From contig NZ_JAERQN010000010.1 of NCBI RefSeq assembly GCF_016805305.1, positions 62,001 through 126,000 on the forward strand: DNA of 64,000 nucleotides, written 5' to 3'. Under the pieces are notes generated by a model that saw only the letters and a program-made list of their open reading frames with translations, did not search any database and had not been told where the DNA came from. The position numbers and the translations under genes were made by a program. This DNA comes from Falsiroseomonas ponticola. Its GTDB lineage: Bacteria; Pseudomonadota; Alphaproteobacteria; Acetobacterales; Acetobacteraceae. Of the stretch, positions 50,395-59,449 are shown one piece after another (within the stretch, counting starts at the first letter, position 1; every line of letters starts with the position of its first letter).

Positions 50395-51351
50395 TCAGGT
50401 CGGGCGGGCGACGCGGCGGCCGATCTCCTGCGCGATGCGGGCCTGCTCCGCCACGAAGGGCGCGAAGCGGTCGGGCGGCATGGCGACGCCCTCCAGCCCG
50501 AGGTTGTCAAATTGCTGCATCACCTCGGGGTCCCGCACCGCGCTCGCGACGGCGCCGTGCAGGCGGTTGACCAGGGCGGGGGCGGCGCCGGCGGGCAGCC
50601 AGAGGCCGAACCAGTTCACCACCTCGAACCCCGCCAGGCCCTGTTCCTGCAGGGTCGGCACATCCGGCATGCCCTTCCAGCGCCGCGCGCCGGTCAGCGC
50701 GATGGCGCGCAGCCGCCCGGCCTGCACGTGCTGAAGCGCGATCTGCGTGCCGACGAAAAACATGTCGATGCGGCCGGCGAGCAGGTCCGTCGTCGCCTCC
50801 GCCACCCCGCGATAGGGGACGGAGAGGATATCCGTGCCCGTCATGGTCTTCATGAGCTCGGCCGGGATGTGGCTGGCGGTGCCGTTGCCGGCATTGGCGT
50901 AGGTCAGCGCGCCGGGCCGTGCCTTCGCCAGCGCCACCAGCTCCGCCAGGTTGGTGGCGGGGACGGAGGGGTGGACCACCAGCGCCTGGCCGAAATTCTG
51001 CGCGGCCAGCGTCACATGGGTGAAGTCCCGCACCGGGTCGTAGGTCACGTTGTCATTGAAGGGCGGGATGTTGGTGTGGCTGGCCGTGGTGAAGAGCCAG
51101 GTGAGGCCATCCGGCGGCGTGCGCGCGACATAGGCGGTGCCGACCAGCCCGCCGCCGCCGGCGCGGTTTTCCGTCACCAGCGTCTGGCCCAGCGTCGCCG
51201 ACATCTTGGGCAGGATGGCGCGCAGGATCAGGTCCGGCGGGCCGCCGGGGGGCGAGGGCACGACCACGCGGACGGGGCCGCGCGCTTCCTGGGCGCTCGC
51301 CGTGCCGGCCAGCAGCGTGGCGCCGGCGAGGAGGGATCGGCGTCGGATCAT
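50395..51351 (-). CDS. Bug-family binding protein 5
   Basis: A 318-residue periplasmic Bug protein with a short Tat-like signal peptide (MIRRRSLLAGATLLAGTASAQ). The canonical ligand loop reads VRVVVPSPPGGPPDLILRAI, with Pro-Pro where most relatives have Ser/Thr-Asn/Asp, so ligand contacts may differ. ENRAGGGG and VPYRGVAEATTDLLAGR are conserved. It follows 10 bp after another bug gene on the same strand, so the two form a pair. Confidence 0.92.
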   Translation of the reverse strand: MIRRRSLLAGATLLAGTASAQEARGPVRVVVPSPPGGPPDLILRAILPKMSATLGQTLVTENRAGGGGLVGTAYVARTPPDGLTWLFTTASHTNIPPFNDNVTYDPVRDFTHVTLAAQNFGQALVVHPSVPATNLAELVALAKARPGALTYANAGNGTASHIPAELMKTMTGTDILSVPYRGVAEATTDLLAGRIDMFFVGTQIALQHVQAGRLRAIALTGARRWKGMPDVPTLQEQGLAGFEVVNWFGLWLPAGAAPALVNRLHGAVASAVRDPEVMQQFDNLGLEGVAMPPDRFAPFVAEQARIAQEIGRRVARPT

Positions 51352-51361
51352 CGTCTCGTCC

Positions 51362-52339
51362 TCAATCCGCGCGGATGCCGGCGCGGGCGATCAGGCCGCG
51401 GAAACGCTCCAGCTCGCTGGCGATCAGCGCGCGGAAGGCGTCGGGCGTGCGGGGGGCGGCGTCCGCCCCTTCCATCACCAGGCGCTGCTGGAGGTCCGGG
51501 TCGTTGAGCTGGCCGTTCACCGCCTCATTGATCCTCGCGATGATCGCGGGGGGCGTGGCGGCGGGGGCGACCAGGCCGTGCCACTGCACCATCTCGTAGC
51601 CTGGCAGCGCCTCCGCCACCGGGTTGATGCCGGGGATGGAGGCGGAGGGGCGCGCGGCGCTCATGCCCAGCGCCACCAGCAGGCGGTCGCGCACGCCGGG
51701 CAGCACCACGGGCGCGCCGGCGAAGGCGACCTTCAAGCGGCCGGCGAGCAGGTCCGCCAGCATCGGGCCGTTGCCGCGATAGGGAACGTGGATGAGGTCG
51801 ATCCCCGCGGCGTCGCAGAAGCTGGCCATGGTGATGTGGGAGGCGCTGCCATTGCCGGCGCTGCCATATTCCAGCGTGCCGGGCCGCGCCTTGGCCAGCG
51901 CGATGAACTCCGCCGTGGTGCGGGCGGGGACGGAGGGGTGGATGGCGAGCACGCCGGGCAGGGTCGCCACCAGCGCCACGGGGGCGAAATCCCGCAGCAC
52001 GTCATAGGGAATGTTGGGGTAGATGAAGGGGTTGACGGCCAGCGTGCCGACATGGCCCCACATCAGCGTGTGGCCATCCGGCGCGCTGCGCGCCACCTGG
52101 GCCGCGCCCACCGTGCCGCCGGCGCCGCCGCGGTTCTCCACCACCACGGGATGGCCGCCGAGTGCCTGCTGGAGCTTCGCCGCCAGCGGCCGCGCCAGCA
52201 GGTCGTTCGACCCGCCGGGCGGGAAGGGGACGACGATGGAGATGGGCCGGGACGGCCAGGACTGCGCCAGCGCCCGGTCGCCGATCGGGATCGTCGCCAA
52301 GGCGGGGGCGGCGAAGAGCAGGGACCGGCGGGCAAGCAT
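51362..52339 (-). CDS. Bug-family binding protein 6
   Basis: A 325-residue Bug protein. The signal peptide MLARRSLLFAAPALATIP ends near RALAQ. Mature motifs are ISIVVPFPPGGSNDLLAR, ENRGGAGG, APDGHTLMWG and VPYRGNGPMLADLLAGR. The next gene is another bug 10 bp downstream. The start at 52339 follows AGGAGG on the minus strand. No permease subunits are present. It is divergent from the DapA-family gene at 52629, whose substrate may be what the pair captures; this is speculative. Confidence 0.92.
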   Translation of the reverse strand: MLARRSLLFAAPALATIPIGDRALAQSWPSRPISIVVPFPPGGSNDLLARPLAAKLQQALGGHPVVVENRGGAGGTVGAAQVARSAPDGHTLMWGHVGTLAVNPFIYPNIPYDVLRDFAPVALVATLPGVLAIHPSVPARTTAEFIALAKARPGTLEYGSAGNGSASHITMASFCDAAGIDLIHVPYRGNGPMLADLLAGRLKVAFAGAPVVLPGVRDRLLVALGMSAARPSASIPGINPVAEALPGYEMVQWHGLVAPAATPPAIIARINEAVNGQLNDPDLQQRLVMEGADAAPRTPDAFRALIASELERFRGLIARAGIRAD

Positions 52340-52628
52340 GCGAATTCCTCCTTCTATCCCGGAAGAATTGCGGAGGACCCCGGGCCAGGGGAAGCCCCGG
52401 GGCGGGGTGGAACGTGACGGGTGTGACATTTAAGTCGCTAACCCGTTTAAGCCGATTATGCCGATTAGCCGCCTTTAGCACCGTTTTCGGGGGGGGTGCC
52501 GGGCGCGATGGGGCTGGTGGCGGAAGGAACATAGCCGGAACAGGGCGCCCCTGGCCAGCCTTTTCCGCCGCCTACCCAGGCCGCCGCCGCGTTGCTAGCA
52601 TCGCCGCCCCAACCTCACAGGTGCGCCC
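52340..52628. promoter_or_regulatory. Long divergent control region with tandem 9-bp repeats
   Basis: A 289-bp gap with the longest A/T-rich segment in this part of the window. At 52429-52483 six short units, such as TTTAAGTCG, TTTAAGCCG, ATTATGCCG and ATTAGCCG, follow each other at about 9-bp steps. Nearby are a hairpin CCCCGGGCC...GCCCCGGGG (52379-52402 region) and a GC-rich run of G. The promoters of both flanking genes must be here. Confidence 0.5.
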
Positions 52629-53576
52629 ATGGCCAAGATGCGGATCGAGGGATCCTTCGTCGCCCTCATCACCCCCTTCAACGCCGATGGCAGCGTCGAT
52701 TTCGGCGGCTTCCGCACGCTGATCGACTGGCACGCGAAGTCCGGCACCTCCGCCGTGCTGATCATGGGCTCGACGGGCGAGGTCTCCATGCTGACGCCGG
52801 ATGAGCGGCGGGAGATCGTGGAGAAGACCGCCGCCATGAAGGTGCAGGGCATGAAGATGTTCTATGGCTGCACGGGCACCAGCACGGCGGCGACCATCGC
52901 CTACCTCAAGCACGCCAAGGCCGCCGGCGCCGATGGCGCGATCCTCGCGGCACCCGCCTATATCTGCGCACCGGAAGATGACATCGAGGCCTTCTTCGCG
53001 GAATGCGCGGATGCGGTGGAACTGCCCATCGGCATCTACAACAACCCGCCGCGGGTGAAGTCCGACCTGCATTGGGACCACCTGCTGCGGCTGATGAAGC
53101 ACCCGAACATCGTGGTGCTGAAGGAAAGCACGACGCGCGTCGGCCAGGTGGCGCAGGTCTGCGCCGCGAACCCCGATGCGACGATCATGTGCTGCGACAG
53201 CCCGAACCTGGGGCTGGTCGTGCCGACCATGTCGCTGGGTGGCCATGGCACGGCGAACATGACGGGCAATATCGACCCGGCGGGGATGGCGCGGCTCTCC
53301 ACGCCCTGGGCGACGCCGGAGCAATCCGTCGTGTTCCGGGAGACCTACCTGCGGCTGCTGCCGCTGCTGCACTTCACCTACAGCGCCATCAACCCCGTGG
53401 CCGTGAAGTCCCTGATGAAGGCGGTGGGCCTGCCGGCGGGCGACCTGCGGCGGCCGCTGACGGGCCTCAAGCCGGACCACCTGGCGCGGGGCGTGGCGAT
53501 CGTGAAGGCGCTGGGCCTCGATGCGCAGTATGGCTGGCGCTTGCCCGGCCAGGTGATGCCGCTGGCCGCGGAGTAG
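52629..53576 (+). CDS. Dihydrodipicolinate synthase/N-acetylneuraminate lyase family aldolase
   Basis: A 315-residue class-I TIM-barrel aldolase of the DapA/NanA/KDG-aldolase superfamily. The dicarboxylate-type loop is MGSTGEVSMLTPDER (GSTGE near 46). The catalytic Tyr lies in GIYNNPPRVKSDL (near 137) and the Schiff-base Lys in VVLKESTTR (near 163). The single gene is not linked to lysine synthesis genes, so a catabolic aldolase, lyase or dehydratase (for example for keto-deoxy sugars) is more likely than true DapA. It is divergent from two bug genes. Confidence 0.9.
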   Translation: MAKMRIEGSFVALITPFNADGSVDFGGFRTLIDWHAKSGTSAVLIMGSTGEVSMLTPDERREIVEKTAAMKVQGMKMFYGCTGTSTAATIAYLKHAKAAGADGAILAAPAYICAPEDDIEAFFAECADAVELPIGIYNNPPRVKSDLHWDHLLRLMKHPNIVVLKESTTRVGQVAQVCAANPDATIMCCDSPNLGLVVPTMSLGGHGTANMTGNIDPAGMARLSTPWATPEQSVVFRETYLRLLPLLHFTYSAINPVAVKSLMKAVGLPAGDLRRPLTGLKPDHLARGVAIVKALGLDAQYGWRLPGQVMPLAAE

Positions 53577-53585
53577 CCATCCGGC

Positions 53586-54620
53586 GTGCCTGACGGGGCT
53601 GCCCTTTCCCGCGCGCCGCTGCTGGCGGCGCTGGCGGCCCCGGACCTCGCCGCCCTGGCGGCGGTGGCGGAGGCGCGGCGCGTGCCCGAGGGCGCCGCCC
53701 TGTTCCGGCGGGGGGATGCGGGCGATGGCCTCTGGGTGCTGACGGCCGGCGAGGTGCGCATCCGCGTGGAAAGCGCGGAGGGGGCGGAGGTGGTGCTGAA
53801 CCACCTCGGCCCCGGGGAGGCGGTGGGGGAGGTGGCGCTGCTGGATGGCGGCGCGCGATCCGCCGATGCGGTGGCGGCCAGCGCCGTGGAGGCCGTGTTC
53901 CTGCCGCGCGAGGCCGCGATGGGCGTGCTGGCGCCGCGCCCGGATGCGCTGCTGCGGCTGCTGGGGGTGCTCTGCGGCAAGCTGCGCGCGGCGAGCCGCC
54001 AGGTGGAAAGCGCCGCCGATGGCGCGCTGCGCCAGGCCCGGCTGCATGACGCGGCGCTGGAGGAGGCGACCGACCGCAACCCGCTGACCCGCCTGCCGGG
54101 CAACCAGGCGGTGCGCCAGGCGGTGGAGCGGCTGGGCGCGGCGGCGCCGGTGCCGCGCGCGCTCTGCTACCTCGACCTGGATCACTTCAAGCCGTTCAAC
54201 GACGCCTTCGGATTCCGGACGGGGGACGAGGCGCTGTTCCTCTGCGCCACCGTCCTGCGGCGGCATTTCGCGGGGGTGCCGGGGTGCTTCATCGGGCACA
54301 TCGGCGGGGACGATTTCTTCGCGGGATTCGAGGAGGTGGAGGGGGCGGCGCTGGCGGCGCGGCTTTCGGCCTTCCGCGAGGCCTTCATGAGCGAGGCGGC
54401 GGGGGCGTTCTACAGCGCGGCAGACCGCGCCGCCGGGAGCATCGCGGGGAAGGACCGGGAGGGGCGGGCGCGGCGGTTTCCGCTGCTGGGGTGCTCGATT
54501 GCGGTGCTGGAACTGTGCGCGGGAGAGGGGGCGGGGGCGGAGGTGATCGGGGCGCGGATTGCGGGGTTGAAGACGGCGGCGAAGGGGGCGGTGGGGGGGA
54601 TTGCGAGAAGCGGGGTGTGA
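53586..54620 (+). CDS. Cyclic-nucleotide-binding GGDEF-domain protein
   Basis: A 344-residue soluble protein. The N-terminal cNMP-binding beta-barrel (about 10-130) includes GLWVLTAGEVRIRV and GPGEAVGEVALLDGGARSADAVAA, the phosphate-cassette region. A helical linker leads to a GGDEF-like domain (about 160-320) with DLDHFKPFNDAFGF and the active-site variant HIGGDDFFAGF. GGDDF keeps two acidic residues, so cyclase activity is possible. This would couple cAMP or cGMP level to c-di-GMP signalling. The start is GTG 53586, 9 bp after the aldolase stop; the two may be co-transcribed. A PilZ chemoreceptor and a CHASE2 cyclase occur in the same window. Confidence 0.85.
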   Translation: MPDGAALSRAPLLAALAAPDLAALAAVAEARRVPEGAALFRRGDAGDGLWVLTAGEVRIRVESAEGAEVVLNHLGPGEAVGEVALLDGGARSADAVAASAVEAVFLPREAAMGVLAPRPDALLRLLGVLCGKLRAASRQVESAADGALRQARLHDAALEEATDRNPLTRLPGNQAVRQAVERLGAAAPVPRALCYLDLDHFKPFNDAFGFRTGDEALFLCATVLRRHFAGVPGCFIGHIGGDDFFAGFEEVEGAALAARLSAFREAFMSEAAGAFYSAADRAAGSIAGKDREGRARRFPLLGCSIAVLELCAGEGAGAEVIGARIAGLKTAAKGAVGGIARSGV

Positions 54621-54647
54621 GGGGGTGACTGTGGGTGGTCAGGCAAT

Positions 54648-54676
54648 GTCTGGGTTGGGCGGGAAGCAGACGTTCC
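54648..54676 (+). repeat. 29-bp repeat, left copy flanking the low-GC island
   Basis: The element starts GTCTGGGTTGGG and ends GAAGCAGACGTTCC. It matches the right copy at 56331-56359 in 20 of 29 positions in the same orientation, and its ends form an imperfect GTCTG...CAGAC dyad. Confidence 0.5.
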
Positions 54677-54799
54677 GGTGTCATTCAGAGACGGGCTGTA
54701 AGCCGCCCCCCCCTCGCTCCTCGGCCTGACACCGCACTTATCGGTTGCCGACGAAACGACCTCGTGGTGCGATGTGCCTGGCGCGGGAGGACGTTTTCC

Positions 54800-55870
54800 A
54801 TGAGGTGGCTGGTCGCGTTGTTTCTTGTAGGCGCATCGCTTCAATGCGCGCCATCTTTCGCGCAGCAAGGCAACTCGTCCGGCATCGTTCGACTGCCACC
54901 AGTAGCGGGTAGTGGGAATGCAGTTTGTCCAGACGATGCAACACTTCGAGGAATGGACATTGTCCGGGGCACGGTCCAATGCTCAATCGACGGCAATGAC
55001 TGCTATATCAGCATTGATACTGGACAAGGCGCCGGCATTCGACGGACCACAGACGCTCATCTGTGCTCCGCGTGGCTCGCGGTACCGCAGAATAGGCCGG
55101 CAAGCCCATTAGATCGCCTCCTCCGGGAGCACGCCGGATATTTTACACAGAATGGATACGTGCCGCTTTCCACCTCTGCCGGCGAGATGGTCGGAAACAT
55201 ATACGACGGTCGGACAAGGCGTTTGTTGGCGTTTGGGACTGACTGCTTTCCCGGGCTCTCGCCTCGGGTCGATTACCACGAGATCCCCAACATGAGCGGC
55301 TTCACTACCAGAGCTCTCGCCGCCTCCCTCGGGGTCGGCGACCGCGCTCAGGTAGCCGGAAGTGGCTTGGAGGATCGAAGGTATGAGATATCGTTTTCGG
55401 AGGCGCGCAGGGTATCCGCATCGCCCGTTCAGCTTCGCCTCGCGCTGCGGGAGCGTGGCATTCGCGAATGCGACTTCGCACGCGCCTTCCTGAACGCATT
55501 TAATCCAAACTCCTCATCTGCCAGGACGATGAGCTTCTTGAACACACGCGACGCGCCCATAGTCATCGGCGCAGTCATTTACGCGCGCCGCACCGTAAAG
55601 GTGTTCGCGCGCAGCCGCGCGGACGCGGAAGTGCAACTGACCCTCTTCCAGCGGTTCTTGCAATTTGTGGGACTACGGGCGGCCGTTAATCTTGCGCAGG
55701 GAGATCAAGTCGAAATCGTTGCGGATGGAGTGGTGCCGGTGGCGTATCAGCCTCTCTTTGCGGCAACGATCGCCGACACGGGTTGGCCGATCCGCGTGCA
55801 GGTGAACTTCGAGCCGGGGTCGGACAGCTTCCGGCGGGCTTTCCTCGATCAGATCGGGGTCGAGGACTAG
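54800..55870 (+). CDS. Secreted orphan protein in low-GC island
   Basis: A 356-residue protein of unknown function. A signal peptide (MRWLVALFLVGASLQCAPSFAQ) is followed by a mature part with no family I recognise. Visible are several Cys (near residues 43, 63, 70 and 91 and within GTDCFPG), suited to disulfides, and a C-terminal half rich in beta-type sequence. Codon use (many ATA, AGT, TCT, GTA, GCA) and base composition are clearly less GC-rich than all neighbours, indicating horizontal origin. The start ATG 54800 follows GGGAGG at 54785-54790. It is alone between two related 29-bp repeats. Confidence 0.75.
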   Translation: MRWLVALFLVGASLQCAPSFAQQGNSSGIVRLPPVAGSGNAVCPDDATLRGMDIVRGTVQCSIDGNDCYISIDTGQGAGIRRTTDAHLCSAWLAVPQNRPASPLDRLLREHAGYFTQNGYVPLSTSAGEMVGNIYDGRTRRLLAFGTDCFPGLSPRVDYHEIPNMSGFTTRALAASLGVGDRAQVAGSGLEDRRYEISFSEARRVSASPVQLRLALRERGIRECDFARAFLNAFNPNSSSARTMSFLNTRDAPIVIGAVIYARRTVKVFARSRADAEVQLTLFQRFLQFVGLRAAVNLAQGDQVEIVADGVVPVAYQPLFAATIADTGWPIRVQVNFEPGSDSFRRAFLDQIGVED

Positions 55871-56423
55871 GGCGCATCTCCTCACCTGCGGGCAACAGCG
55901 AGGTGCGCCGCCACCATCCGAGCGAAGTTGCCGCGCGAGAAGTCAGCGAAGGTCGCCCGCCGATGCCGCTTGCATGGCGGGTGCAATGGCTTCGGCGGAG
56001 ACCGGGTTCGAGGCCTTGCAGACCTGCGAAGCTGGCCGGCGATCTCCTGACGGCTTGGGCCCGGGATCGCCGAGGGCCGCATGCAGGCAGTGCCGATTGC
56101 ATCGGCCTCGGCACGCGTGCACTGGCGACACTGCGCGAAGCGGTCGCTCACCTTCGACAGCGCGAGGGCCAGCGCGAAGCGCATCAGGATCACCATGCTG
56201 CCGCGATGCTCATCGCGCCGACGTTGCGGCGAACTACCAGAGGGGCGCGCGCAACATCAAGACGATGGCGAACCGGCCTGCCCGAGCCCAAGGGCGACGA
56301 AAGAACCCATCACCGTGAACTTGCGTCTAGGTCCGCTTCGGGTCGAAAGCTGACGCTCCTCGATTGTCGAAAGGCGGCCCCTGGGCCCATGCTGCCCCCC
56401 AAAGGAGACGGGGGAAGCGACAA
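55871..56423. other. Gene-poor 553-bp stretch of the low-GC island
   Basis: No convincing gene is seen in either strand. The open frames here lack ribosome sites and family sequence, and composition is intermediate. It contains the right copy of the 29-bp repeat (56331-56359) and the leader of the following bug gene, with GGGGGAAG before ATG 56424. It may include decayed coding sequence that I cannot identify. Confidence 0.5.
56331..56359 (+). repeat. 29-bp repeat, right copy flanking the low-GC island
   Basis: GTCCGCTTCGGGTCGAAAGC followed by TGACGCTCC forms an imperfect dyad (GTCcGCTT / AAGCtGAC) and is the partner of the copy at 54648. From memory, GTCCGCTT-GGGTCGAAAGC-type palindromes are common intergenic repeats in Rhizobiales and relatives. 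Confidence 0.5.
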
Positions 56424-57374
56424 ATGCGCAAGATGTTGACCGTCGCGTTGGCCGCCGCATGCTTAACGACCCCCACCGCCGCCCAGGACTGGCCCACCCG
56501 CCCCGTCCGCCTCCTCGTCGGCTTCCCCGCCGGCGGCCCCACGGACATCCCCGCCCGCATCATCGCCGACCAGCTTCGCGCCCGCCTCCCGCAGCCCGTG
56601 GTGATCGAGAACCGCACCGGCGCCGGCGGGCGCATCGCGCTGGACCATGTGATGTCCCAGCCGAGGGACGGGCACACGCTGCTGGTCTGCACCTATATCG
56701 ATGCGCTCAACACGCTCGGCACCGCGCGGCCCTATCCGCTGTCGGACCTCGCGCCGATCTCCCAGATCACGCGCGCCTATTACGCGCTGGTGGTGCCGAA
56801 CAGCCTGCCCGCGCGGGATGCGCGGGAATTCGCGGCGCTGGCGGCGGCGCGGCCGGAGGCGGTAGCCTTCGGGCATGTCGGCGGGGCCTCCATGCCGAAC
56901 CTGGTGGCGCGGATCTTCGAGGGGCTGGTAGGCGCGCGGATGGTGGAGGTGCCGTATCGCGGCACGCCGCCGGTGCTGCAGGATCTCATCGCGGGGCGGT
57001 TGCAGCTCTTCGTCGGGCCGCTGGTGAACACCATGCCGCTGGCGCAGGCGGGGCAGGTGAGGGCGATCGGGATGACCAGCCCCGAAAGGCTGGCGGTGGC
57101 GCCGGAGGTGCCGACACTCCGGGAACAGGGGATCGACTTGGTGGCGCAGGGCTGGCTCGGCATGTGCGGGGCCAGCGGCATCCCGGCGCCGGTCGTCGCC
57201 ACGGTGAACCGGCTGGTGGTGGAGGCGGTGGCGAGCCCGGAATACCGGGCGGCGGTGGAGGGGACCGGGGCGGGGGCGGTCTCCTCCTCGCCGGAGGCGC
57301 TGGGGCGGCTGATGGAGGAGACGGTGGCGCAGTACCGGGGGGTGATCCGGGGGTTCAACATCCCGCTGGACTGA
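56424..57374 (+). CDS. Bug-family binding protein 7
   Basis: A 316-residue Bug protein with a signal peptide MRKMLTVALAAACLTTPTAAQ. The ligand loop VRLLVGFPAGGPTDIPARII carries a Gly-Pro-Thr-Asp variant. ENRTGAGG and VPYRGTPPVLQDLIAGR are conserved. It stands alone directly after the low-GC island, with convergent cyclase two bases beyond its stop. The lower-quality leader and the tight junction suggest the island was inserted just upstream of this gene. Confidence 0.9.
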   Translation: MRKMLTVALAAACLTTPTAAQDWPTRPVRLLVGFPAGGPTDIPARIIADQLRARLPQPVVIENRTGAGGRIALDHVMSQPRDGHTLLVCTYIDALNTLGTARPYPLSDLAPISQITRAYYALVVPNSLPARDAREFAALAAARPEAVAFGHVGGASMPNLVARIFEGLVGARMVEVPYRGTPPVLQDLIAGRLQLFVGPLVNTMPLAQAGQVRAIGMTSPERLAVAPEVPTLREQGIDLVAQGWLGMCGASGIPAPVVATVNRLVVEAVASPEYRAAVEGTGAGAVSSSPEALGRLMEETVAQYRGVIRGFNIPLD

Positions 57375-57376
57375 CG

Positions 57377-59449
57377 TCAGCCGCCCCGCTGGTCCACCGA
57401 AACTGAAGAAAATCCGCGATCCAGGCGGTCCAGTTGGAAGCGGGTGGGGGCGTCCTCGGGCAGCAGCGCGGCGAGGCGGGTGAAGGCGGCGCGGGCGGCG
57501 GCGGCGTCCCCGGCCCGCAGCGCGGCCATGCCCTCCTCCCAGGCGGCGCGGGCCTCCGCCGGGGCGTCCCAGGGGGAATGGACATCGACGGCGGCGGCGC
57601 GGCCGCGGGCGGCCAGGCGGCCGAGGTGGCGGAAGCGCTCCGGCGGCTGCGCGGCGGCGGTTTCCGCATCCAGCAGCACCGTGGTGCCGAAGATCTTGTT
57701 GGCCTGTTCCAGGCGCGCGGCCAGGTTCACCGCATCGCCATGCGCGGTGTAGTCCAGCACGCGGCCGCCGCCGACATCGCCGACGATCGCGACGCCGGTC
57801 GCGATGCCGACGCGCGTGATGCCGAAGCCCTCGGCCTGGTGGCGGCGGGCGAAATCCTGGCCGTATGCGGCCAGCGCGATGCCGCAGGCGGTGGCCTGGC
57901 GCTCATGCCCCGGCTGGTCCAGCGGCGCGCCGAACATGATGTGCAGCGCATCCCCCACCACCTTGTCGAGCGTCCCGCCATGGCGGCCGATGATCTCCGC
58001 GGCACCGGCGATGTAGGCATCGAGAAGGGCGATGAGGGCGGCGGGGCCGCTGCGCTCCACCAGCGTGGTGAAGCCCGCGATGTCGGTGAAGACGAAGCTC
58101 ATCCGCCGCGCCTCGCCGCCGATGCGCACCAGGCCGGGTTCGCGGGCGATGCGGGCGACGAGGGCCGGGGGCAGGGATTGCGCGAAGCGGGCGACCAGGC
58201 GCGCGCGGCTGGCGCGCGTCGCGATGAAGGCGGCCAGCGCCGCGGCGCCGGCGGGGGCCAGCAGCGCGGCCAGCGGCAGCAGCGGGTCCGCCAGCAGCAT
58301 GGTGCCCGACAGCAGCGCCAGCACGGCGGCCGGCACGCCCAGCAGCGCCGCGAATGCCAGCCCCGCGAGCGCCAGCGGCGGCAGGGCGGCCCCGGCGGCG
58401 GCGGCGGCCAGGCCGAGCGCGGCGGCGGCGGCGATCTCCGCGCCGGGCAGCCAGGCGGGGCGAAGGGGCAGCCACAGCGTCAGGGCCTGGGCCAGCGCCT
58501 CCGCCTGGATGCGGATGCCGGGCACCAGGGGGGCGAAGCCGGTCTCCCGCAGCGCGCCGAGCTCGGGGGCGGTGCCGCCCAGCAGCACGATCCGGCCCTG
58601 GATGGCCTCGGGCGGGACGCCGCCCGCCAGCAGCGCGGCGGCGGAGACGCCGGGCAGCGGCGCGCCGGGATGCAGGCGGATGGAGAGCGTGCCGTCCAGC
58701 GGCAGCGCCACGCCGGGCAGGCGCAGCGCGGGATCCGCCGCCGCCAGCAGGGGCGTCGATCCGCCGAGCGCCAGGCGCAGCGCCTCCAGCACCAGGCCCG
58801 GGCGCCATTCGCCGCCCGCCTGCACCAGCAGCGGCACGCCGCGCACGCGCCCGCCTTCGAGGGAGGCGGCCCCATGGCCCGGCGCGGCGCCGACCAGCGC
58901 GGGCAGGGCGGTGGCGGCGCCGGGGGCGGAGAGGGGCGCGAGGGCGCCGGGATCGCCGAGCAGGGCGAGGCCGCCGGGCGCGGCGGGGGGCGGCGTCGGC
59001 TCCGGCGCCAGCAGGAAGCCGATGGCAATGGGGGCGCGGGCCAGGGCGGCGGCGAGCGTCGCGTCATGGTCGGGCAGCGCAGCGGCACGCTGGCGGAGTG
59101 ATTCGGACTCCTCCTCCGGCAGGCTCTCCGCCAGGCGGCGGGCGAGGGCGGCGGGGGCGGCGCGGTCCGGGCCCTCGAACAGGATGTCGGTGGCGATGGC
59201 GGCGGCGCCGTGGAGGCGATCGAGCAGCGCGGCGATGCGGTCCCGCGGCCAGGGCCAGGGGCCGAGGCTGGCCAGGCTCTCCCGGTCGATCGCCACCACC
59301 AGCACGGGGGGCGCGGGGCCGGGGCGGGGCCAGGCGGCGAGCAGCGCATCCAGCGCCAGGTCGCGGGCGGCGCCGAAGGGCGCGGGCAGCAGCAGGCGGA
59401 GCGCGAGGAGCAGCGCGGCGGTGGCGGCGCCCCAGCGGAAGGCCCTCAG
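57377..59449 (-). CDS. CHASE2-domain adenylate/guanylate cyclase
   Basis: A 690-residue class III nucleotidyl cyclase. One transmembrane helix (about 5-20) precedes a CHASE2 sensor (about 35-310, with VVAIDRESLASLGPWPWPRDRI at its start). Three helices (about 330-400) follow, then a cyclase domain (about 440-610). Metal-binding Asp residues are in FTDIAGFTTL and GDALHIMFGAP. The Lys of LDKVVGD suggests ATP specificity, and GDAVNLAARLEQANK supplies the transition-state residues. A short TPR-like tail ends the chain. The start appears to be CTG 59449, overlapping the FecR stop (CTGA); GTG 59305 would delete the first helix. It pairs with the upstream FecR gene. Confidence 0.85.
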   Translation of the reverse strand: MRAFRWGAATAALLLALRLLLPAPFGAARDLALDALLAAWPRPGPAPPVLVVAIDRESLASLGPWPWPRDRIAALLDRLHGAAAIATDILFEGPDRAAPAALARRLAESLPEEESESLRQRAAALPDHDATLAAALARAPIAIGFLLAPEPTPPPAAPGGLALLGDPGALAPLSAPGAATALPALVGAAPGHGAASLEGGRVRGVPLLVQAGGEWRPGLVLEALRLALGGSTPLLAAADPALRLPGVALPLDGTLSIRLHPGAPLPGVSAAALLAGGVPPEAIQGRIVLLGGTAPELGALRETGFAPLVPGIRIQAEALAQALTLWLPLRPAWLPGAEIAAAAALGLAAAAAGAALPPLALAGLAFAALLGVPAAVLALLSGTMLLADPLLPLAALLAPAGAAALAAFIATRASRARLVARFAQSLPPALVARIAREPGLVRIGGEARRMSFVFTDIAGFTTLVERSGPAALIALLDAYIAGAAEIIGRHGGTLDKVVGDALHIMFGAPLDQPGHERQATACGIALAAYGQDFARRHQAEGFGITRVGIATGVAIVGDVGGGRVLDYTAHGDAVNLAARLEQANKIFGTTVLLDAETAAAQPPERFRHLGRLAARGRAAAVDVHSPWDAPAEARAAWEEGMAALRAGDAAAARAAFTRLAALLPEDAPTRFQLDRLDRGFSSVSVDQRGG

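Noticed and set aside
55871-56423. Several open frames of 60-110 codons in the island's gene-poor part
   Set aside because: No ribosome sites, no family resemblance and mutual overlap on both strands; not reported as genes.
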